This document shows, piece by piece, positions 37,299-46,905 of a stretch of DNA of 64,000 bases. Below the pieces are notes generated by a model. The model was not told where the DNA came from, did not search any database, and saw only the letters and a program-made list of their open reading frames with translations. How positions within the stretch are numbered: position 1 is the stretch's first letter; each line of letters starts with the position of its first letter. The stretch is from assembly GCA_023251875.1 (NCBI GenBank), contig JAHEXY010000006.1, positions 272,992-336,991 on the forward strand. Reading direction: 5' to 3'. The position numbers were made by a program, and so were the translations under genes. Origin of the DNA: Bacteroidota bacterium. GTDB taxonomy: Bacteria > Bacteroidota > Bacteroidia > JAHEXY01.

Positions 37299-38702
37299 CT
37301 ATTGAACCCCGTATTTACTAAACAAATACACCAATGAAGCTATAGAGGCTGCCCCTAATTCGAGCTCTCGCTTATTTACTGCATCTATTGTATCTGCTGA
37401 AGAATGATGGTAATCAAAATAACGTTGTGAATCTGGGACTAATCCAAGTAGTACAGCATTGTTTTCTTTAAGTCCGCGAATATCAACACCGCCACCTCCT
37501 TTAGCAAAGGAATATATGCCATAAGGCTCAAACAAAGGCTTCCATTTGGCAAGTTTACTTAAGCATACATTAGCAACTGTATCCCTACCATCTACTTCAA
37601 AACCTCGAGGAGAAAAACCTCCGGCATCTGATTCAATTGCAACAATGTGTTTTTCATTTTTTGCAATGGCAATTTCAGCATATTTTTTTCCGCCTTTTGC
37701 ACCATTTTCTTCATTCATAAATAAAACACAGCGAATCGTTCTTTCAGGTTTAATTTTGATTGATTTAAATAAATTAATTACTTCCATCGACTGTGCGCAA
37801 CCTGCACCATCATCTTGCGCACCTTGTGCGAGATCCCAACTATCAAGATGGCCACCCACAACAATAATTTCTTCAGGATGTTTTGTTCCTTTTATTTCAG
37901 CAATCACATTATAAGAAAGTGTATCGGCCAAAGCCTTACAACTCATTTTTAAATACAATTGCAAGTGAGCATCTCCTTTTAGCCAATTACTCAATAAATC
38001 TGCACCATTAGTCGATAATGCAGCGGCAGGAATCTTTGGCAAACTATCATTATAAAATAATGTACCGGTATGTGGGTAATCGTCATTTCTTAAATTTAAA
38101 GAACGAATTACAACTGCAACAGCTCCATACCTTGCTGCTTCTGAGGGGCCATAAAAGCGTTGATCAAAAGCTCCTCCATAAGCATCAAATGTATTAATGC
38201 ATGTTGGATCCATCGAACGATTGAAAAATACTATTTTACCTTTTATTTTACTTTCACCTAATTGTTTTAATTCTGCCAAGGTTTTTACTTCAACTATTTC
38301 TGCTTTTATACCTGCCGATTCTGTTGCTACAGATCCACCCAATGCACAAACAGGAACAGCCAACTCATCCTTTTTACTTATAATTTTTGCTTGCTCTTTT
38401 TCACCTCTTACCCAATGCGGCACCATTACTTCTTGCAAATAAACAGTATCGGCTCCCATCTCTTTTAATCGTTTGGCAGTCCAGGTAACTGCTTTAGCCG
38501 CATTTGAAGAACCACTTAAGCGCGGACCAATATTTACACATAAATAGTTGAGATTATCATAAGCTTTGCCATGTTCCATACCTTCATCAAAAATGGATTT
38601 GATGGTAATAGAATCTTGAGATTGAGCAAATAATGAAAATGGAAAAATAAATAAAATTACCAGCGTAATTTTTTTATTTAGGTATTGAAAATCGTAAATC
38701 AT
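37299..38702 (-). CDS. M28-family zinc metallopeptidase (exported)
   Basis: A 467-residue exported exopeptidase. The signal peptide (residues ~1-26) is followed by a PA-like insert and then the metal-binding pattern GGHLDSWDLAQGAQDDGAG (His and Asp ligands), FMNEENGAKG (Glu ligands) and ESDAGG. This is the layout of carboxypeptidase Q and aminopeptidase S-type M28 enzymes with two zinc ions. It removes single residues or dipeptides in the periplasm or outside. Transcribed away from the copper ATPase gene. Confidence 0.92.
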   Translation of the reverse strand: MIYDFQYLNKKITLVILFIFPFSLFAQSQDSITIKSIFDEGMEHGKAYDNLNYLCVNIGPRLSGSSNAAKAVTWTAKRLKEMGADTVYLQEVMVPHWVRGEKEQAKIISKKDELAVPVCALGGSVATESAGIKAEIVEVKTLAELKQLGESKIKGKIVFFNRSMDPTCINTFDAYGGAFDQRFYGPSEAARYGAVAVVIRSLNLRNDDYPHTGTLFYNDSLPKIPAAALSTNGADLLSNWLKGDAHLQLYLKMSCKALADTLSYNVIAEIKGTKHPEEIIVVGGHLDSWDLAQGAQDDGAGCAQSMEVINLFKSIKIKPERTIRCVLFMNEENGAKGGKKYAEIAIAKNEKHIVAIESDAGGFSPRGFEVDGRDTVANVCLSKLAKWKPLFEPYGIYSFAKGGGGVDIRGLKENNAVLLGLVPDSQRYFDYHHSSADTIDAVNKRELELGAASIASLVYLFSKYGVQ

Positions 38703-38821
38703 GTAAATCTTTATTTGAAATTATTACCAAACAGAAAGATATAAATTTATATCTTTCTGTTTGTATTCTTAAAGAAGTTCTTATCCTTTATGAGATGATG
38801 ACTCTCTTTTTATTCTCTAAA

Positions 38822-38850
38822 TTGTAAGTTTAATGAAAATATGTACCTTG
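38822..38850 (+). promoter_or_regulatory. Candidate copper ATPase promoter
   Basis: TTG at 38822-38824 is followed by 19 bp and then TACCTTG at 38844-38850, one base short of TAnnTTTG. The -7 box lies 5 bases before the GTG start, so an almost leaderless mRNA is implied. Confidence 0.35.
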
Positions 38851-38855
38851 AGTAA

Positions 38856-41042
38856 GTGAAAAATCATGAACACCATACCGATGAACTTACTACATTAAAA
38901 GTAGAAGGCATGACTTGCTCAAATTGTGCCTTAGGAGTTACAAATACCATTAAAAAAGAAGGACTACATCATGTAAATGTAAATTTTGTTACAGGAGATG
39001 TACAGTTTGAAGAAGTTGCACCAGAGAAACTCAAAACAATTATTAAAAAAATTCAAAGCTTAGGATATAGAGTTGTTTCTAATTCTAGTGAAGAACACAA
39101 TCACGACACTCTCCATTCCCATGCCAATGTAGAAACATTATTTTATACTACACTTCCATTTACCATTCCACTTTTATTTCACATGTTTTTGCCTTTTGAA
39201 ATTTTGCATAATGCCATTTTTCAATTAGCAATTTGCTTACCGGTTATGGCAATTGGGCTTTTTCATTTTGGTAAAAGTGCATGGGGATCTTTAAAAAGCG
39301 GAGTACCCAATATGGATGTACTTATTGTAATTGGTTCCACAGCTGCTTTTATTTATAGTATTATTGGTACCATTCAATTTTACGGAATGCCTATAATGGA
39401 ACATTATCTTTTTTATGAAACCTCTGCTACCATTATCACATTGGTTTTATTAGGAAATGTATTAGAACATCGTTCTGTTCAACAAACTACAACTGCATTA
39501 AAAGAATTAGAAGAAATACAAGTAAAAACTGCGCAGAAAATTTCTTTTCATAATGGAAAAGAAGAATTATATACCGTAAATATTGCAGACCTAAAAAAAG
39601 GTGAGGTATTACAAGTAAATTCTGGTGATAAAATTCCATTAGATGGAAAAATAATGAGTGGCAATGCAGAAGTAGATGAATCAATGATTAGTGGAGAAAG
39701 TTTGCCTGTATCTAAATCAACAAATGATAATGTAATTGGCGGAACTATTGTTATTACTGGAAATATTCGTATGTGGGTAGAAAAAATTGGTGAAGAAACT
39801 GTTTTGTCTCGCATCATTAAAATGGTAAAAGATGCCCAATCCGATAAACCTGAAATTCAAAAGCTAGGAGATAAAATAAGCGCGATATTTGTACCAATTG
39901 TTTTGGGTATTTCTCTTTTTACTTTCTTAGGCTGGTATTTTATTGGAGAAAAATCTTTGCAAGAAGCACTAATGAATGCAATTGCTGTATTGGTAATTTC
40001 ATGTCCTTGCGCTATGGGACTTGCCACTCCTACCGCAGTAATGGTAGGTATTGGAAGAGCAGCTAAAGAAGGTATTATTATTAAAGGCGCAAGTATATTA
40101 GAACAATTTGCAAAAACAAAAGCAATTGTATTTGATAAAACAGGAACATTAACAACAGGGAAGTTTAAAATCAAAGCCCTCACCCCTAGCCCCTCTCCCT
40201 TGGGAGAGGGGAATAGCTTCGAAAAAAAATTATTACTAGAATATCAAGCTATTTTATACAACCTTGAAAAATACTCCTCTCATCCAATTGCAACTTCAAT
40301 TATCGAAAACCTAAAGGGAAAAGTTGCTGATATGAATTTTATTGAAGTTGTAGAAGAAAAAGGAATAGGCATTACAGCCAAAGACAAAGATGGAAATACA
40401 TACAAAGCCGGGTCGTATAAAATTGCACAACATCTTACAAGTGATAACCAATATTCTCTATTCCTACTTAAAAATGATACCCTTATAGCGAAAGTTCAAC
40501 TTGAAGATGAAATAAAATTATCCACAGCCCAAACGATAGATTATTTTAATAAAGCAGGCATTGAAACAATAATGCTAAGTGGAGATAGAAAAACAAAATG
40601 TGAAGAAATTGCTAAGCAAATTCATATTCAAAAAGTGTACGCAGAACAATTGCCTGATCAAAAATTGCAATTAATTGCTGAACTGAATGCAGAAAAAATA
40701 ACCACCATGGTTGGAGATGGTATTAATGACGCACCTGCTTTAGCCAAAGCATCTATAGGAATTTCATTAAGCAATGCTACACAAGTTGCTATTCAGTCAT
40801 CGCAAATTGTGCTATTAAATAAACATGATTTAGCGCAATTAAAAGAGGCCCACCTCATCAGCAAACACACTTTACTCACCATTAAACAAAATTTCTTTTG
40901 GGCATTTTTTTATAATATAGTTGCTATACCAATTGCCGCTTTAGGCTTATTAAGTCCAATGGTTGGTGCATTAGCCATGGCTTTTTCTGATGTAATTGTA
41001 ATTGGAAATTCAATTAGATTAAAGCGAAAAAAACTAAATTAA
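38856..41042 (+). CDS. copA: Copper-translocating P1B-type ATPase
   Basis: A 728-residue efflux pump. The single N-terminal HMA domain has GMTCSNCALGV with the CxxC metal site. The transmembrane SCPCAMGLATP motif (CPC) marks P1B-1 Cu(I)/Ag(I) pumps. DKTGTLTTG holds the phosphorylated Asp, SSHPIATSI is the HP signature of the nucleotide domain, and GDGINDAPALA is the hinge. The start is GTG at 38856, chosen because it begins the first conserved residues. Twelve residues (LTPSPSPLGEGN), coded by a palindromic element at 40182-40213, sit just after the phosphorylation loop and are not part of the usual fold. The pump exports excess copper to the periplasm. Confidence 0.93.
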   Translation: MKNHEHHTDELTTLKVEGMTCSNCALGVTNTIKKEGLHHVNVNFVTGDVQFEEVAPEKLKTIIKKIQSLGYRVVSNSSEEHNHDTLHSHANVETLFYTTLPFTIPLLFHMFLPFEILHNAIFQLAICLPVMAIGLFHFGKSAWGSLKSGVPNMDVLIVIGSTAAFIYSIIGTIQFYGMPIMEHYLFYETSATIITLVLLGNVLEHRSVQQTTTALKELEEIQVKTAQKISFHNGKEELYTVNIADLKKGEVLQVNSGDKIPLDGKIMSGNAEVDESMISGESLPVSKSTNDNVIGGTIVITGNIRMWVEKIGEETVLSRIIKMVKDAQSDKPEIQKLGDKISAIFVPIVLGISLFTFLGWYFIGEKSLQEALMNAIAVLVISCPCAMGLATPTAVMVGIGRAAKEGIIIKGASILEQFAKTKAIVFDKTGTLTTGKFKIKALTPSPSPLGEGNSFEKKLLLEYQAILYNLEKYSSHPIATSIIENLKGKVADMNFIEVVEEKGIGITAKDKDGNTYKAGSYKIAQHLTSDNQYSLFLLKNDTLIAKVQLEDEIKLSTAQTIDYFNKAGIETIMLSGDRKTKCEEIAKQIHIQKVYAEQLPDQKLQLIAELNAEKITTMVGDGINDAPALAKASIGISLSNATQVAIQSSQIVLLNKHDLAQLKEAHLISKHTLLTIKQNFFWAFFYNIVAIPIAALGLLSPMVGALAMAFSDVIVIGNSIRLKRKKLN
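40182..40213. repeat. CCCTCTCC/GGAGAGGG palindromic element, copy 5, inside the copper ATPase
   Basis: CCCCTCTCCC (40190-40199) pairs perfectly with GGGAGAGGGG (40202-40211) across a 2-base loop, a 10-bp stem. It is translated in frame as LTPSPSPLGEGN within the pump. It is the strongest stem of all eight copies, which suggests a recent insertion. Confidence 0.85.
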
Positions 41043-41043
41043 T

Positions 41044-41814
41044 TTACCTCCCCACCCATTGCGGAATTCTTGCCCCGTAATATTCATCTAATTTTTCTTG
41101 AATATCACGTTTTACGGTTTGCTTAAGACTTTCAGCATGGTTTAAAGTCAAGCCTTCGGTATTTATTTCCTTAGACCATGAACAATAAACCGGACCCGGA
41201 TAAATAGTAAACGAACGTGGCTTTACCCTTTCCGAGGCATTATAAATAGTAAGTGGAATAATTGGCACTTGCGCTTCTATTGCTAATCTAAATGCTCCAT
41301 CATAAAATGAACGCAATTCATTAGCGCCATTATTTCTTGTTCCTTCCGGAAAAATAAAAATAGAATAGCCTTCTTGCAAGGCTTCTTTCATTTTTTGCAT
41401 ACACAAAGCCCTGTCTGCAGGATCATTTCTTCTTACTGTAATATATAGATGTTTCATCACCATACCCACAACAGGATAGCTTACCAATTCTTCTTTCCCT
41501 AATAATTTTACCATGCTTGGCATTAATGCAGGAATAATTAAAAAATCAAGATTTGAACTATGGTTGCTCACATATACTTTAGGTGTAGAGAAATCTATTT
41601 TTTCTTCTCCATCCACATGTAATTTTGTTCCGAAAAAATTTAATGAAATTTTAGAAGCCAATTTGGGTACTTGGTAAATCCACTGAGGTTTGGTATTACT
41701 AAAAAGAATTCCAATTGCCATTGAAATAAAGGCGCATGCTAATACAAATACAAAAAAAACAAGGCAAACTAAATTCCATAATAGTAAAGAGAGGGGGCTA
41801 GAATTTACTGACAT
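41044..41814 (-). CDS. plsC: 1-acyl-sn-glycerol-3-phosphate acyltransferase (PlsC type)
   Basis: A 256-residue membrane acyltransferase. One or two N-terminal hydrophobic helices are followed by YVSNHSSNLDFL (an NHxxxxD variant, the catalytic block 1 at about residue 82) and FIFPEGTRNNG (block 3). It adds the second acyl chain to lysophosphatidic acid. The gene converges on the copper ATPase, with stop codons 1 base apart, and is the first recognised lipid-synthesis gene of this region. Confidence 0.9.
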   Translation of the reverse strand: MSVNSSPLSLLLWNLVCLVFFVFVLACAFISMAIGILFSNTKPQWIYQVPKLASKISLNFFGTKLHVDGEEKIDFSTPKVYVSNHSSNLDFLIIPALMPSMVKLLGKEELVSYPVVGMVMKHLYITVRRNDPADRALCMQKMKEALQEGYSIFIFPEGTRNNGANELRSFYDGAFRLAIEAQVPIIPLTIYNASERVKPRSFTIYPGPVYCSWSKEINTEGLTLNHAESLKQTVKRDIQEKLDEYYGARIPQWVGR

Positions 41815-41845
41815 AATTAATTTCTATTTATTATAAGTTCTATTC

Positions 41846-41895
41846 CAAACTCCCCCTCTCCTTTTTAAAGGAGAGGGATGGGGAAAGGTTGTATA
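41846..41895. repeat. CCCTCTCC/GGAGAGGG palindromic element, copy 6
   Basis: CCCTCTCCTTT (41854-41864) pairs with AAAGGAGAGGG (41867-41877), an 11-bp stem with a 2-base loop. Family flanks CCAAACTCC and ATGGGGAAAGGTTG are present. It separates PlsC from the 187-residue gene upstream. Confidence 0.8.
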
Positions 41896-41907
41896 TGACA
41901 AACTATA

Positions 41908-42471
41908 CTAAATCTGACTCAAAAGACCAATAAAAACAAAAATGGCCATTACCAAAATACTAATGTATAAAAGTTTATTGATTTTATAAGCTCTTACATT
42001 TTTTTGAAATAGGGGACTATAAAATACTGCCATTTCTTTAATTACAGAAATTAATGTATAATCATTACCCGTATAAGTTCTAAGCAATTTATTTTGTCGG
42101 TATACCATTAACATGGCTAATACAAGTGCAACAGCCAATATAAATGCAATGTTTACAATTACCCTATTACTTAGTTTTTGTTCGTATTCATCATTTACAG
42201 TTCGGTAAACGGTAGACTGATAGCTCGAAAAAATCTGATTGTCAATATCTATAGCAGTTTTATAATTAGAGATAGTTTGCACCCAATCTTTGTCTGACTT
42301 CTTTTCATTTAAACTATCACTTGTTATTTTTTGTAACAGCTCTTCACGTTTATTCTTAAGATCATAGGTTTCTCCCACATCCGCTTTTATAGTTGTATAG
42401 ACAACTAAAAATAGCAGAAACGCTACTAAAACAAGTTTAAATTTAAAAAATGATGGAACCATTTGCTTCAC
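41908..42471 (-). CDS. Hypothetical membrane protein, three transmembrane helices
   Basis: A 187-residue protein with an N-terminal helix (FKLVLVAFLLFLVVYTTI), a second near residue 110 (IVNIAFILAVALVLAMLMVY) and a third at the C-terminus (LLYISILVMAIFVFIGLL). The segment between the first two is hydrophilic and probably periplasmic. No catalytic motif or family was recognised. It lies on the minus strand upstream of plsC with a palindromic element between and could share a transcript with it. Confidence 0.6.
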   Translation of the reverse strand: MKQMVPSFFKFKLVLVAFLLFLVVYTTIKADVGETYDLKNKREELLQKITSDSLNEKKSDKDWVQTISNYKTAIDIDNQIFSSYQSTVYRTVNDEYEQKLSNRVIVNIAFILAVALVLAMLMVYRQNKLLRTYTGNDYTLISVIKEMAVFYSPLFQKNVRAYKINKLLYISILVMAIFVFIGLLSQI

Positions 42472-42671
42472 CTTTACTTTTTGATAAGAATTACAAACAA
42501 CAAATTTACATCATTTTTTCACCGTATCCAAGAACCAAAATTCAACACAACTCACTAATTATCTATTAATTATATTATAATTATCAATAATATTGCTGAA
42601 TAAAACTATATATTTTTCTGATTTATAGTGATTTTTGTAACTTGTCGCCCAAATGAATAAAGGGTATATTA

Positions 42672-44681
42672 ATGATACCCAAAAAAAATGATTTTGTCAT
42701 GAAACAATACTACTATTACTTTTTAGTGCTATGGCTTTTATTTATTTCATTAAGTGTAAAAAGCCAAAATAATGTTGGAATAGGCACTAAAATGCCCAAC
42801 TCTAATGCAATGCTAGACATTACTGCCAGTGATAAAGGGCTTTTAATTCCTAGAATGACTACTTCTCAACGCAATGCAATTCCGATTAATGCAAGTTGCA
42901 ATGGATTATTGGTTTACGATACTGATTATGATATGTTTTGGTATACCGATGGAAATGCTTGGTACCAAGCATTAGGCCCTATGGGACCTACAGGTCCAAC
43001 CGGGCCTTCTGGTGCCGATGGTGCAGCTGGTACTAATGGAAGTAAGGGACTAGATGGTAAAGATGGGTCCACAGGACCTACAGGCCAAAATGGTGTTGCA
43101 GGAGTAACCGGACCTACCGGACCAACAAACATTGATAGTTTAACAGTTCAATATGCTTCATTTGATAGTGTATTTTCTCAATATGCAAGTTTTGATACAG
43201 TATTTGCATCTTATGCCAATTTTGATAGTTTATATGTAGGTGGTACTAATATTATTGATATTATTGACAGTACTGTAAATGCTGGTAATGCCAATAACTG
43301 GTCAATTAATGGAAATACGGGAATATCTTCTTCAAATTTTTTAGGAACAACGGATAGCAAAGATTTAATTTTTAAGACTACGAATACAGAACGATTAAGA
43401 ATACTATCTACCGGAAATGTTGGTATTGGAACGAGCGCTCCTGTTGCAAATATGCAAGTAAATGGAAGTTCAACAGAAGGTGTATTATTAATTTCCCCTA
43501 ATGTGAGTTCTTCAGGAGGAAATTCCGTTTTAGAATTAGCGGAAGATAGAAACAATACTTATGGAATGTCATTAAAATATGATGGAGGCGATAATCAACT
43601 TCAAGTTTTTGGTAAATCAGGTTCAACAACGTATGGTCCCCATTTAACTATAGAGCGAGGCAATGGAGATGTTGCCATTACTGATGGAGACTTAAGTGTA
43701 GATACCGGAAATGTTACAGTATCTTTAGGAAATGTAAATGTAAGCAAGGGGTATCTCTCAGTTGGTGCAACCACATCAAGCATCACACGTTATGCTAGCC
43801 AAGAAGTTCATTATAGTACCAACGATGATGTTTATGATGCAACGGCTTATCATTATAATATAGGCACAATCAATATTCCTACCGGGGCATCTTCTATTTC
43901 AGTTTACAGACTGGATTTTCAATTGGATGGTAAACACGATGATGGAAATGAAGATCATTACATAAAAGTAAGGCTTGGAACCAATTCTTGGGTTGGTTCA
44001 ACTCTAACTTGTGCAACCGGTTCTTATTATATTTATGAAAATTATTCCGGAGATTTAACCTATAACAATTTAACAAGCTCTTCGGATAGATCTATAGATC
44101 TAGAACTTTATGATGGTACCGGAGGCTTATTTTCAACCGCTGATCATTTGTACTTTTATGATATAAATGTAACTGTATATTATACCTATACATTAGCATT
44201 ACAAGCAGGTGATATTGCTGCAGGAGGAAGAATTTATGCAAACAATAATACCAGTGTTGGTGACTTAGCAGAATATTTTCCTGTAAGTGGAGCTATTTCT
44301 AATGGTATGATAGTATCATTGGTTCCGGGAGGTTCTGATGACCAATACAAACTTTCAGATAAACCTTATGATCAATTTATGGTAGGAGTAGTTTCTGAAA
44401 ATCCTTCAGTAATGCTAAACTCTACTCAGGTTGGTCCACCGGTTGCCTTAACAGGAAGGGTAAAAGTAAAACTGGCACATTCAGATAAATTAATTAAGAG
44501 TGGAGACTTTTTAACTACATCTGATAAACCGGGATGTGCACAACTGGCAACCAAAGCAGGCCCTATTATTGGTTATGCAGTAAAAAATCAAAAAGCAGGA
44601 GAAGATTTTGTGCAAATATTGGTACAACCTGGCAGATATTATATTCCATCAACTAATGATAGTAATGATTCTACAAAATGA
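42672..44681 (+). CDS. Collagen-like repeat exported protein
   Basis: A 669-residue protein. The signal peptide ends near residue 31; ATG codons at 42672 and 42699 are both possible, and the second fits the signal peptide better. Residues ~100-150 hold a Gly-x-y triple-helix stretch (GPTGPTGPSGADG, GKDGSTGPTG) interrupted by short spacers. The following part is a beta-rich shaft with repeated GNVTV/GNVNV strands, ending in a compact domain (VSENPSVMLNS, QILVQPGRYYI). This layout is common for cell-surface or tail-fibre-like proteins of Bacteroidota. No T9SS sorting domain is obvious. A terminator follows. Confidence 0.75.
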   Translation: MIPKKNDFVMKQYYYYFLVLWLLFISLSVKSQNNVGIGTKMPNSNAMLDITASDKGLLIPRMTTSQRNAIPINASCNGLLVYDTDYDMFWYTDGNAWYQALGPMGPTGPTGPSGADGAAGTNGSKGLDGKDGSTGPTGQNGVAGVTGPTGPTNIDSLTVQYASFDSVFSQYASFDTVFASYANFDSLYVGGTNIIDIIDSTVNAGNANNWSINGNTGISSSNFLGTTDSKDLIFKTTNTERLRILSTGNVGIGTSAPVANMQVNGSSTEGVLLISPNVSSSGGNSVLELAEDRNNTYGMSLKYDGGDNQLQVFGKSGSTTYGPHLTIERGNGDVAITDGDLSVDTGNVTVSLGNVNVSKGYLSVGATTSSITRYASQEVHYSTNDDVYDATAYHYNIGTINIPTGASSISVYRLDFQLDGKHDDGNEDHYIKVRLGTNSWVGSTLTCATGSYYIYENYSGDLTYNNLTSSSDRSIDLELYDGTGGLFSTADHLYFYDINVTVYYTYTLALQAGDIAAGGRIYANNNTSVGDLAEYFPVSGAISNGMIVSLVPGGSDDQYKLSDKPYDQFMVGVVSENPSVMLNSTQVGPPVALTGRVKVKLAHSDKLIKSGDFLTTSDKPGCAQLATKAGPIIGYAVKNQKAGEDFVQILVQPGRYYIPSTNDSNDSTK

Positions 44682-44721
44682 TTAAAGAAATAAAATAAAC
44701 AATCTTGGAATAAACTTGTTA

Positions 44722-44760
44722 AACCTCTCTTATCTTGTCTAAAGAAAAGAGAGGTTTTTA
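44722..44760 (+). terminator. Intrinsic terminator after the collagen-like gene
   Basis: AACCTCTCTT (44722-44731) pairs with AAGAGAGGTT (44747-44756) and is followed by a T-rich tail. It lies 41 bases after the stop codon. Confidence 0.8.
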
Positions 44761-44908
44761 TTTTGACATCCTATTTATTACCGCTAATGCCAAATGGTAA
44801 TAAAAGCTTTTTAGCAAAATATTAAGTAATTTCATTTTTCTTTCAAAGAATATATGAAATAGCCATGTTCAGAACCTGTGAACAAATACTGATGAATATT
44901 GAATGGCG

Positions 44909-44924
44909 TCCCGATACATCGGGA
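44909..44924. repeat. Palindrome TCCCGATACATCGGGA
   Basis: A 16-base palindrome, perfect except for the two central bases, lies between the terminator and the aminopeptidase gene. CCCGATACATCGGG is a recurring dispersed Bacteroidota intergenic palindrome; no function is assigned. Confidence 0.6.
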
Positions 44925-44952
44925 TGACTGCTAAAAAACAAATAATGCACAT

Positions 44953-46905
44953 ATGAATCGAACTTATAAAATAACAATACTTGTCTTCATTTTTTGCCTC
45001 AGTAATTTTTTAGCAAAAACTCAAAATTCTATTCTCAGCACCCCTTCATTTTTTTCATACGATAAAGATTTTAATACAATAGTTGATGCCGAAAAAAATA
45101 AATTCAACCAAAATTTATACAACAAAACACAAGCAGTAAATGTTAATTATGACATCAATTATTTAAGATGTTATTGGGAAATTGATCCTTCTGTAAATTA
45201 TATAAATGGAGCCATCACTTTTTATTTTAAACCCCTTTCTTCCCAGCTCGACTCTATCATTTTTAATTTAAGTGCTGCTTTAACTGTTGATTCGGTATTG
45301 TACCATAATAACCATCTTAGTTATAAGCAATCAAACGATTTATTAAATATTTATTTTTTATCTGCAATCAATACTCTTGATTCCATTACGGTTTTTTATC
45401 AAGGTGCTCCTCAAAGTTCAGGCTATGGATCCTTTACGCAATCAACACACAATGGCACTCCTATTATTTGGACACTCTCTGAACCCTATGGAGCAAGTGA
45501 TTGGTGGCCTAGCAACAATAGTTTAACCGATAAAGCAGATTCGATAGATATCTTAATAAAAGTACCGCAAGGCAATAAAACAGCAAGCAATGGTATTCTT
45601 GTTTCTCAAACAACCGATACTACTTCTGAAATCTTTCATTGGAAACACAGATACCCCATTGCAACTTATTTAATTTGTCTGGCAGTTACCAATTATTCTG
45701 AATTTTCAAAAAATGTCCCTTTTGAAAATACCAATACATTAGTACAAAATTTTATTTATCCAGAAGATTCAGCGAGTGCAGATTCTCAGCTTGACGATAT
45801 TATTCCAGTTATGCAATTGTACGATTCTCTTTTTGGCGTATACCCTTTTGCAGATGAAAAATACGGCCATGCCGAATTTGGCTGGGGAGGAGGAATGGAA
45901 CATCAAACCATTACATTTGTAGTTAGTTTTGGCCATGAATTAATAGCACATGAATTGGCTCACCATTGGTTTGGAGACAAAGTAACTTGTGGCTCTTGGC
46001 AAGATATATGGCTAAACGAGGGTTTTGCTGTTTACCTTTCAGGATTAACCTATGAACATGAATTGGGTAAACCGTATTGGAATTCATTTTTAACTTCAAG
46101 AATGGCCAGCGTGTGTAGTGAACCGGATGGTTCTGTTTGGTGTGATGATACCACGAATGTTTCAAGAATATTTAGTGGTCGCTTAACGTATAACAAAGGA
46201 GCCATGATACTCCATCAATTAAGATGGGTAATTGGAGATTCTGCTTTTTTTGCAGGAATAAAAAACTATTTAGCTGATGTTAGTTTAGCCTATAATTTTG
46301 TAAGAACAAGTGATTTACAATCACATTTTGAAGCATCATCAAACCAAAGCTTGTCTTGGTATTTTGATGATTGGTATAAAGGCCAAGGTTATCCTTTGTA
46401 CAATATTTATTGGAAACAAACTTCAAATACTATACATCTAAAAATAAATCAATTTTTGTCCAATTCATCTGTTTCATTTTTTGAATTACCGCTCCCTATT
46501 GAATTTAAAGATGAAACGCATGATACCATTATTCGAATCAATAATTCATATTCCGGAGAAGAGTTTGATATTCCCATTTCATTTCAAGTTGATTCTGTAT
46601 TGTTTGATCCTGAACACTGGATTATATCGGCAAATTCATCTGTAAATTCAATTGACGATATGAATGAGGCCCTAAATATTTCATTTTATCCCAATCCATT
46701 TGGCAACTCTATTAATGTAATATGGAATGAAAATAAAATCAATCCATTACGACTTATTGACTGTAGAGGAAAAGAAATTTTAAAAATTGATACGGAAAAT
46801 TTAAGCCAATATAAAATTGATACTTCCACAATTGATAGTGGAGTTTATTTTCTTGAAATAAGTCATAAAAATGCTGTTGCCATTAAAAAAGTAATGAAAT
46901 TATAA
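44953..46905 (+). CDS. M1-family aminopeptidase with T9SS sorting domain
   Basis: A 650-residue exported zinc aminopeptidase. The signal peptide is ~1-23. The GxMEN-like exopeptidase segment is GGGMEHQT, with HQT in place of ENW/ENP; HELAHHWFGD supplies HExxH, and the third zinc ligand Glu is 18 residues on in WLNEGFAVY. A catalytic Tyr is expected in LTYNKGAMILHQLRW. The C-terminus carries a T9SS domain (FYPNPFGNSINVIW ... SGVYFLEIS), so it is secreted. It overlaps the start of the beta-lactamase homologue by one base, suggesting coupled translation. Confidence 0.92.
   Translation: MNRTYKITILVFIFCLSNFLAKTQNSILSTPSFFSYDKDFNTIVDAEKNKFNQNLYNKTQAVNVNYDINYLRCYWEIDPSVNYINGAITFYFKPLSSQLDSIIFNLSAALTVDSVLYHNNHLSYKQSNDLLNIYFLSAINTLDSITVFYQGAPQSSGYGSFTQSTHNGTPIIWTLSEPYGASDWWPSNNSLTDKADSIDILIKVPQGNKTASNGILVSQTTDTTSEIFHWKHRYPIATYLICLAVTNYSEFSKNVPFENTNTLVQNFIYPEDSASADSQLDDIIPVMQLYDSLFGVYPFADEKYGHAEFGWGGGMEHQTITFVVSFGHELIAHELAHHWFGDKVTCGSWQDIWLNEGFAVYLSGLTYEHELGKPYWNSFLTSRMASVCSEPDGSVWCDDTTNVSRIFSGRLTYNKGAMILHQLRWVIGDSAFFAGIKNYLADVSLAYNFVRTSDLQSHFEASSNQSLSWYFDDWYKGQGYPLYNIYWKQTSNTIHLKINQFLSNSSVSFFELPLPIEFKDETHDTIIRINNSYSGEEFDIPISFQVDSVLFDPEHWIISANSSVNSIDDMNEALNISFYPNPFGNSINVIWNENKINPLRLIDCRGKEILKIDTENLSQYKIDTSTIDSGVYFLEISHKNAVAIKKVMKL

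Noticed and set aside
37546..37914. 122-residue ORF antisense to the M28 peptidase
   Set aside because: It overlaps the zinc-ligand region of a clearly conserved gene, shows no family features and has no promoter or ribosome site.
39857..40183. 108-residue ORF antisense to the copper ATPase
   Set aside because: It is a mirror of the conserved transmembrane and phosphorylation region and has no independent support.
43211..43555. 114-residue ORF antisense to the collagen-like gene
   Set aside because: Its composition mirrors the low-complexity repeats of the real gene; no start signal or family.
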